From contig JAKIUY010000042.1 in assembly GCA_021647315.1 (NCBI GenBank), positions 1 to 35,624 of the forward strand: a DNA stretch of 35,624 nt, in the 5' to 3' direction. The position numbers were made by a program, and so were the translations under genes. A model generated the notes under the pieces. That model saw only the letters and a program-made list of their open reading frames with translations, did no database searches and had not been told where the DNA came from. The stretch's first letter is position 1; every line of letters begins with the position of its first letter. Origin of the DNA: Victivallaceae bacterium (GTDB lineage Bacteria; Verrucomicrobiota; Lentisphaeria; Victivallales; Victivallaceae). Shown in pieces: positions 30,475-35,624 of this stretch.

Positions 30475-30617
30475 TATATTACTCCGGCCGGTAATCACCC
30501 TGCATAAGTCCAGCGGTTTAAAATGGGCGTTTCGCCCATTTTATGCGGGCGGGACGCCCGCGGTCCCAGGCAAGGCAATAATCAAAAATGCAAGCTGGTT
30601 ATAAGCCGGAGTAATAT
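30475..30617. repeat. 143-bp palindromic element carrying the GC-rich dispersed repeat
   Basis: The ends are perfect 14-bp inverted repeats (TATATTACTCCGGC at 30475-30488, inverted at 30604-30617). Inside, AAAATGGGCG-TTT-CGCCCATTTT is a hairpin (about 30521-30543) and 30543-30569 is the third copy of the 27-bp repeat at 1139 and 6835. A partial outer/inner arm (TCCAGC versus GCTGG) adds to the fold. No reading frame is present. It fits a MITE-like non-autonomous element. The remainder of the 30320-30772 gap shows only promoter-like AT-rich sequence. Confidence 0.75.
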
Positions 30618-30772
30618 AGTTTCTATATATCATCATGAGAGTTAGATTCAGGGTAGCATTCATGATTAACACTACCAAAAGTTCTTCAGACTACTAACCG
30701 TTATTTCGTGTTTTTTTGCGAAGCATACCATTAGCAACAGTAATTGTTTAAATCTTTTTAGCTTATAAAGAG

Positions 30773-31651
30773 TTAAACATCTTTTTCTCTTAATTCTATA
30801 TAAATAGCTTTAGCTTTTTGCTCATCACCTTTGGCTTTTTTAAACGCTTGAGACCAAGCAAGTTTGTTAAGCTTCCCTGATTCAAGTTCATCAACTGCCA
30901 CAATTGACAAAACATCTTTTTTTTGTTTTTTTATTTTTGCATCTTTAATTGAAGACCCTAGAGGCAAATTAGTCCATTTCTCTAACATCAAAAACAAAAT
31001 TACAAAAAAACCTACATTCGCAGAAACATAAACTATTATACCGCCAAAAGATGTACAAAACCCAATAATCCAAAAAATTAAAATTAAAATCATAAAACAA
31101 AAAATAACTAATCTTGTAACGTTATCCAGTTTAGGTTTTTCTCCGTAGATAGCTCCACAATCAGAGCAAATCATTGTATCTTTATCAATGCTGGCCAAAC
31201 AAGTTTTACAATAAATACGTCCACAATTAGCACATTTTTTTGTATATTTAGCAATATTATGCCTGCATTCTTTACAAGGAATATCACAGGTAATTATTTT
31301 TCTCAAAAAAAGATATAAAATAATAAAAATAACTATTGTCGGTAGAACAACCCCCAAACCTGTACCTACAGTGCGTGATATATCAGTAGGATGCATGCTT
31401 AAAGCTTTATACGATGGATATGGCTTCCAGTCTTGGTGGTACCTTAAATTGTCCTCTAGTTCTTCTTTGACTTTAGTCTTTCCTGTAAATTTATCAATGG
31501 TAGATGCAAAACCTTGCCCTGCAGTAGATAGACCGTGCATCACACCTTGATAACCTTCTACTACAAGGTTATCTTTATGAGGAGCAATAAAACCATAAGC
31601 TTCGTCTATATCTCGCAATTCTTCTTTAGTGGGTCGCCTAAATTTTGACAT
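30773..31651 (-). CDS. Membrane protein with a multi-cysteine zinc cluster
   Basis: 292 residues, unrecognised. A polar N-terminal region (1-95) is followed by a first membrane helix (about 97-119). Nine cysteines come next: C122, C126, C129, C140, C143, C148, C151, C162 and C165, spaced as CxxC pairs like a B-box or double zinc ribbon. Two more helices (about 181-200 and 204-224) and a charged tail follow. The zinc part lies between the helices. GGAGG sits seven bases before the ATG, a strong start. Downstream of it, separated by a gap with a mobile element, lies the Cys4 gene; upstream is a toxin-antitoxin pair. Confidence 0.65.
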   Translation of the reverse strand: MSKFRRPTKEELRDIDEAYGFIAPHKDNLVVEGYQGVMHGLSTAGQGFASTIDKFTGKTKVKEELEDNLRYHQDWKPYPSYKALSMHPTDISRTVGTGLGVVLPTIVIFIILYLFLRKIITCDIPCKECRHNIAKYTKKCANCGRIYCKTCLASIDKDTMICSDCGAIYGEKPKLDNVTRLVIFCFMILILIFWIIGFCTSFGGIIVYVSANVGFFVILFLMLEKWTNLPLGSSIKDAKIKKQKKDVLSIVAVDELESGKLNKLAWSQAFKKAKGDEQKAKAIYIELREKDV

Positions 31652-31677
31652 TTTTACCTCCTTAATTTAAAAGTTAC

Positions 31678-31980
31678 CTAGTCGTTTATTCTTATCCTTG
31701 TTCGCCATGAATTAGGTTCAGAATGAAGATGCATTATTGCAATAATTAAGACTTTATCACTGTATTTTTTATAAATTACCCCATAAGGGAATCTATTGGT
31801 CTGGCATCGCCTTGTTCTTTGGGATATTCTAGGCCAAGCTGAAGGAAAGTCTTCAATTCGCAAAATTGTTCTTGTAACTTCATCAGAAAATTCAAACCCT
31901 AAGTCATCCTGTTTATCATTATAGAAATTGACGATCTCAAGAAGATCAATTTCTGCTTCTTTCAGAAATTTTATTTTCAT
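31678..31980 (-). CDS. ParE/RelE-family toxin
   Basis: 100 residues with the ParE/RelE fold: [19 protein letters not shown] for the first helical pair, then [28 protein letters not shown] and [20 protein letters not shown] as strand series. ParE-type toxins inhibit DNA gyrase, RelE-type toxins cleave mRNA; the sequence alone does not separate them, though the long helical start and lack of RelE catalytic Arg/Tyr spacing favour ParE-like. Its start overlaps the stop of the antitoxin gene by four bases (31977-31980), the classic coupled toxin-antitoxin layout. Confidence 0.85.
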   Translation of the reverse strand: MKIKFLKEAEIDLLEIVNFYNDKQDDLGFEFSDEVTRTILRIEDFPSAWPRISQRTRRCQTNRFPYGVIYKKYSDKVLIIAIMHLHSEPNSWRTRIRIND

Positions 31981-32219
31981 GTTCGTAACAGATTAATTTT
32001 TTGAAAAACCTCTGATGCAGGAATAGCTTCAATTTCTCCTTTTTCATAGGCATTTAATCTGTCTTCAGCTTCGGCAGCCCAAAGTTGATCTATTCTTTTT
32101 CGTTCATCTTTTGAATCTAAACTGAAAAATAAATTTTCAATTATTTCTATCCGTTCAAAAGCTGGCAGTGACAACGCCTTATTACAAATTTCCTGTGATT
32201 GAGCTAACATTTTAAACAC
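31977..32219 (-). CDS. Addiction-module antitoxin (TIGR02574-like)
   Basis: 80 residues. [20 protein letters not shown] then [20 protein letters not shown] and [13 protein letters not shown] match the addiction-module component family paired with ParE/RelE toxins. It would neutralise the toxin and autoregulate the pair. AGAGGTG precedes the ATG. It is the first gene of the two-gene unit, and a promoter is expected in the 32220-32371 gap but is not obvious. Confidence 0.85.
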   Translation of the reverse strand: MFKMLAQSQEICNKALSLPAFERIEIIENLFFSLDSKDERKRIDQLWAAEAEDRLNAYEKGEIEAIPASEVFQKINLLRT

Positions 32220-32371
32220 CTCTAATTTTGAATTGAATAGTTCTATGAATATACAATATCATATTGAGCTAAATTTGCAAACAGGTGATTTTCTCTGCAT
32301 TTGAAAATCTTCGTGTTCTTCTTTTCTTCGTGGTAAAAAAAGTTTTTGTTTTGCGGCTTTGCTGCTCTGCC

Positions 32372-32391
32372 TTCAGGTGCCACCTGATTAG
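32372..32391 (-). repeat. 20-bp inverted repeat, leuS 3' copy
   Basis: This is the exact inverse of 34956-34975, contains the dyad CAGGTG-CCACCTG, and overlaps the leuS stop codon. See the copy beside the start codon. Confidence 0.8.
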
Positions 32392-34949
32392 TTGGCGACG
32401 ATGTTTACCAGACGACCCGGAACGCAGATAACTTTGCGAACAGTTTTACCGGCTATAGCCTGTTGAATATCTTCGTTCGCCAATGCTGTCTGTTCCATAA
32501 CTTCATTCGAGGCATCCGGTGAGAGCATAATTCTGGCTTTAGGTTTACCCAGTATTTGAACTAATACTTCAACTTCATTCAGTTTCAGATACTGTTCATC
32601 ATACTCAGGCCATTCAGCATAGGCTAAAGTTGTATCATGACCAAGCATTTCCCAGAGCTCTTCGCAAACATGCGGTGCAAATGGCGCGAGCAGTTTAATA
32701 TATATTTCTGCCGCTTCACGCGACATCGTGCCCTGCCCTGAAAATTCATTGACAAAAATCATCATCTGACTGATTGCTGTATTAAATGACATTGATTCCA
32801 AGTCTTCTGTGACCTTTTTAATAGTCGCATGCAACGTTCTCAGAAGTTCGCCACTGAGTTGTTCGTCAGTTATTTTGCTATCGACAATCATTCGCCATGA
32901 ACGTTTGAGGAAACGATAAACACCTTCAACGCCATTGGTATTCCACGGTTTAGTTGCTTCGAGCGGGCCCATGAACATTTCATAAAGCCGCATACTGTCC
33001 GAACCGTATTCGGCAATCACATCATCAGGATTAACCACATTTTTCAGTGATTTGGACATTTTTGCCGGAAATTCGGTCAGTTCTTCGCCGGTTTCGGTAT
33101 GAACCGCACCGCTTGAAGAGTGTTTGACCAGCTCTACCGGAACCAGCGCACCACGTGAATCTTTATGCGAAAGACCAAGAATCATGCCCTGATTAACCAG
33201 TTTCTGGAACGGCTCTTTGGTTGACACCACACCAATATCATAGAGCACCTTGTGCCAAAATCTTGAATAAAGCAAGTGCAATACGGCATGTTCAGCTCCA
33301 CCGACATAGAGATCGACCGGCATCCAATGCTGCTCTTTTTCCGGCGCAATCACCTGTTGATCATTCAATGGGTCAATATAACGCAAGTAGTACCAACATG
33401 AACCGGCCCACTGCGGCATTGTATTGGTTTCACGCCGTCCTTTCATCCCGGTAACCGGATCGGTATAATCGAGCCATTCGGCAGCGTTGGCCAATGGTGA
33501 TTCACCGGTTCCTGAAGGTTTAAAATCTTCCATTTCAGGCAAAATAAGCGGCAACTCAGATTCGTCAAGCAATTTAATAGAACCATCTTCCATGTGTGCC
33601 ACCGGGAACGGTTCACCCCAATAACGTTGACGACTGAAGAGCCAGTCGCGTAATTTATAGTTTACCGCACCTTTACCCAGTCCACGCGCTTCGAGCCATT
33701 CGGTCGTGGTGCGTTTTGAATCGGCAACTTCCATACCGTTAATATCAAGGCCATCAGCATTGGCAGAATTAATCATTTTACCATCACCGGTCCAACAGGC
33801 TTTACCAGCCAGCACATCATCAATATTGACCTGAGCCGTTTTAGCCGCTTTAACATCTGGAGCAATAATCGCTTTAATTTCAATATTGAATTTTTCAGCG
33901 AACTCAAAGTCACGGGCATCATGGGCAGGTACAGCCATAATCGCTCCGGTACCGTAACTGATTAAGACATAATCGGCAATCCAGATCGGCAGTTTAGCAC
34001 CGTTGATCGGATTAATCGCATAAGCTCCGGTGAATACACCACTTTTTTCAGTATTTAATTCCGTCCGGTCAAGTTCACTTTTATGCGAGGCCTCAGTACG
34101 ATATGCCTCCACTGCGTCACGTTGTTCAGACACCGTAAAAGTATCAACCAGTTTATGTTCAGGCGACAATACCATATAGGTGGCACCGAACAGGGTATCG
34201 GGACGGGTAGTATAGACCGTAACTGTATCATCATGATCGTCAATTTTAAAGGTAACTTCAGCACCGGTAGATTTACCAATCCAGTTACGCTGCATCTCTT
34301 TAACGCCTTCCGGCCAGTCAAGATCTTCAAGGTCATCCAGCAACCGTTCTGCATATTGAGTTATTCTCAACATCCATTGGCGCATCGGTTTACGTTCAAC
34401 CGGATAATTGCCGCGTTCACTCAAACCGTCAATCACCTCTTCATTCGCCAGCACAGTACCAAGTGCCGGACACCAGTTCACCGGTACTTCATCAATATAA
34501 GCCAAACCTTTTTTATAAAGTTGGGTGAATATCCATTGCGTCCACTTAAAATATTTCGGGTCGGTGGTATTAATTTCACGATCCCAGTCATAACTGAAAC
34601 CAAGTGCTTTGATCTGGCGACGGAAAGTGTTAATGTTTTTTTCGGTCGTTACCGCCGGATGGGTTCCGGTTTCAATCGCATACTGTTCAGCCGGCAGCCC
34701 ATAGGCATCCCAGCCCATGGGATGCAGAACATTGAACCCGCGCATCCGTTTGTAACGGCAGACCATATCAGTTGCAGTATAACCTTCAGGGTGTCCGACA
34801 TGGAGCCCAGCCCCGCTGGGATATGGGAACATATCCAACGCATAGAATTTAGGTTTATCAAAATTATCTTCGGTCTTGAAAGTCTTATTAACTTCCCAGT
34901 AGTTCTGCCACTTTTTCTCTATCGCATTAAAATCATATTCTTTCATCAT
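32388..34949 (-). CDS. leuS: Leucyl-tRNA synthetase
   Basis: LeuS charges tRNA-Leu with leucine in the cytosol. The 853-residue length is normal for a bacterial class Ia enzyme. The HIGH-type signature is HVGHP at 50-54 in [19 protein letters not shown] is at 630-634. Between them are the editing domain (the [17 protein letters not shown] region and [19 protein letters not shown]) and, after KMSKS, the anticodon-binding and C-terminal domains (ending GRLVNIVAN). The start ATG at 34949 is directly followed by a second ATG; AGGA lies just upstream. No T-box-like leader was recognised. The gene is bracketed by perfect 20-bp inverted repeats, one overlapping its stop. Confidence 0.97.
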   Translation of the reverse strand: MMKEYDFNAIEKKWQNYWEVNKTFKTEDNFDKPKFYALDMFPYPSGAGLHVGHPEGYTATDMVCRYKRMRGFNVLHPMGWDAYGLPAEQYAIETGTHPAVTTEKNINTFRRQIKALGFSYDWDREINTTDPKYFKWTQWIFTQLYKKGLAYIDEVPVNWCPALGTVLANEEVIDGLSERGNYPVERKPMRQWMLRITQYAERLLDDLEDLDWPEGVKEMQRNWIGKSTGAEVTFKIDDHDDTVTVYTTRPDTLFGATYMVLSPEHKLVDTFTVSEQRDAVEAYRTEASHKSELDRTELNTEKSGVFTGAYAINPINGAKLPIWIADYVLISYGTGAIMAVPAHDARDFEFAEKFNIEIKAIIAPDVKAAKTAQVNIDDVLAGKACWTGDGKMINSANADGLDINGMEVADSKRTTTEWLEARGLGKGAVNYKLRDWLFSRQRYWGEPFPVAHMEDGSIKLLDESELPLILPEMEDFKPSGTGESPLANAAEWLDYTDPVTGMKGRRETNTMPQWAGSCWYYLRYIDPLNDQQVIAPEKEQHWMPVDLYVGGAEHAVLHLLYSRFWHKVLYDIGVVSTKEPFQKLVNQGMILGLSHKDSRGALVPVELVKHSSSGAVHTETGEELTEFPAKMSKSLKNVVNPDDVIAEYGSDSMRLYEMFMGPLEATKPWNTNGVEGVYRFLKRSWRMIVDSKITDEQLSGELLRTLHATIKKVTEDLESMSFNTAISQMMIFVNEFSGQGTMSREAAEIYIKLLAPFAPHVCEELWEMLGHDTTLAYAEWPEYDEQYLKLNEVEVLVQILGKPKARIMLSPDASNEVMEQTALANEDIQQAIAGKTVRKVICVPGRLVNIVAN

Positions 34950-34955
34950 TAAATC

Positions 34956-34975
34956 CTAATCAGGTGGCACCTGAA
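34956..34975 (+). repeat. 20-bp inverted repeat, leuS 5' copy
   Basis: This exact inverse of 32372-32391 begins seven bases before the leuS start (minus strand), so its end forms part of the ribosome-binding site. Both copies hold the internal dyad CAGGTGGCACCTG, in opposite orientation relative to leuS. Confidence 0.8.
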
Positions 34976-35111
34976 TGCAGATGCCGCTTCAAACTCCGCT
35001 CCTGCGTCGCTACGGAAGCGGAAGTAAAACCCAAACTCTTGCAAAAAAATAACAAGACTTCGCGACTAAGGGTCTAATATATTAAACAACGATTGCAATA
35101 ATAAAATCAAA

Positions 35112-35279
35112 TAGTGTCTGAACGGAACCTCTCAATTAAGTTAATTTCGAGATCAAACTGTGCAATAATGGTTTTAAATCATAAGTTGCATACCCTTGCG
35201 GTCTGTGGCTTATGATTTGAAGCCGTTAGTGTGCGGTTTGAGCCGAAATAAAACAATTGGCATTTTCGTTCAGGCACTA
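35112..35279. repeat. 168-bp imperfect palindromic element (MITE-like)
   Basis: The ends TAGTGTCTGAACG and CGTTCAGGCACTA are inverted repeats with one mismatch. Further in, TCAAACTGTGC faces GTGCGGTTTGA, and at the centre AAATCATAAG (35176-35185) faces CTTATGATTT (35209-35218), so the whole folds into a long interrupted hairpin. Both ends carry TA, as expected for TA-targeting (IS630/mariner-type) elements. No coding frame is present. It occupies part of the 34950-35598 gap, the rest of which shows only the leuS repeat, an A-rich spacer and the leader before the last gene. Confidence 0.75.
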
Positions 35280-35423
35280 AACAGTTACAATATATTAAAA
35301 TAGCAGATTTTCAACATCAAATCATCACCATCGACCAGTAATTATTCCAGAGCAATTCAACTATAATACTTCAGTTCAATTTTCAGTGCCTCCACTCTAT
35401 TCAGGGCATAAAGTTTTTTTATT

Positions 35424-35451
35424 TTTACAATTTAGCTTGTTTATTTATATT
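35424..35451 (+). promoter_or_regulatory. Candidate promoter for the gene at the right edge
   Basis: TTTACA (35424-35429), a 16-bp spacer and TATATT (35446-35451) match 10 of 12 consensus positions and would give a leader of about 140 nt. Confidence 0.45.
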
Positions 35452-35539
35452 GATAGCAACAATTTCACCAATAAAACAGATGAAATCCATTATGTTCTCA
35501 CATGTGTCCTAACAATTTTTAAAAAAGATTAAAAAGAGA

Positions 35540-35597
35540 GTGGAGCAACCTTATCCGTAAAGTATATTACGGTAACTCAAAAAAAGGAGGACTCCAC
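35540..35597 (+). promoter_or_regulatory. Structured leader with hairpin and masked ribosome-binding site
   Basis: CCGTAA-AGTATA-TTACGG (35555-35572) is a clear hairpin. Outside it GTGGAG (35540-35545) can pair with CTCCAC (35592-35597), which would enclose the AAGGAGG at 35584-35590 and the ATG beyond. This could make translation of the next gene responsive to an RNA, protein or temperature signal; inference. Confidence 0.4.
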
Positions 35598-35598
35598 A

Positions 35599-35624
35599 AT
35601 GATAAATACATCGTTAAGTTTGTT
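35599..35624 (+). CDS. Start of an unidentified gene, cut by the window end
   Basis: Eight full codons are visible from ATG 35599 (MINTSLSL), too few to identify the product. The start is well supported by AAGGAGG at 35584-35590 with 8-9 bases spacing. The strong ribosome-binding site and structured leader suggest a highly or conditionally expressed gene. Confidence 0.5.

Noticed and set aside
34083..34952. 289-codon frame opposite leuS
   Set aside because: It is a shadow of the well-supported leuS coding strand; no ribosome-binding site and no motif.
34976..35111. T-box or leucine leader upstream of leuS
   Set aside because: I found no specifier-loop or antiterminator-like sequence and no Leu-rich leader peptide in the minus-strand sequence.

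Overview
The window is bacterial chromosomal DNA, roughly 40% G+C by eye. It looks like the PVC superphylum, most likely Lentisphaerota or Kiritimatiellota. That assignment is inference, from URO-D-family proteins divergently paired with AraC regulators, a tandem nucleoside-diphosphate kinase, an LA_2272-type surface-repeat protein, a zinc-ribbon Ser/Thr kinase and many short palindromic dispersed repeats. I see no rRNA, tRNA, CRISPR array, prophage or complete insertion sequence apart from a REP-associated (Y1-type) transposase gene.

Layout. 1-192 is the 3' end of ispD. 270-2028 holds two small unknown proteins and truA. 2044-6798 holds a URO-D-family gene divergent from an AraC regulator, an EF-hand/esterase fusion, a URO-D pseudogene and a zinc-ribbon methyltransferase. 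6919-10162 is a probable operon behind a near-consensus promoter: a secreted protein, a penicillin-binding-protein pedestal without a transpeptidase domain, an FtsW/RodA (SEDS) glycosyltransferase and a surface-repeat protein. 10272-12371 is a second divergent AraC/URO-D pair. 12733-13329 encodes a secreted beta-rich protein. 13394-15467 (minus strand) reads cmk, ybgC, prmA. 15769-16917 is a membrane-anchored Ser/Thr kinase.

16974-19958 is a repeat-rich strip with yraN, a frameshifted small gene, two inverted-repeat elements, a REP-associated transposase and tandem repeats. 20107-24324 is a three-gene flavin/iron-sulfur operon (NuoE-like, NuoF-like, NuoG/GltD-like). It resembles the Sporomusa-type (Stn) electron-bifurcating transhydrogenase more than complex I or a bifurcating hydrogenase. 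Then come cvpA, ndk, a DtxR-type regulator and a cysteine desulfurase, with a fossil transposase between the last two. 29573-32219 (minus) holds two Cys-rich unknown proteins and a ParE-type toxin with its antitoxin. 32388-34949 is leuS, bracketed by perfect 20-bp inverted repeats. A 168-bp palindromic element and the start of another gene close the window.

The strongest leads are the transpeptidase-less PBP coupled to a SEDS polymerase, the Stn-like complex, the mirrored AraC/URO-D modules, the inverted repeats bracketing leuS, and several families of non-autonomous palindromic elements close to transposase genes.
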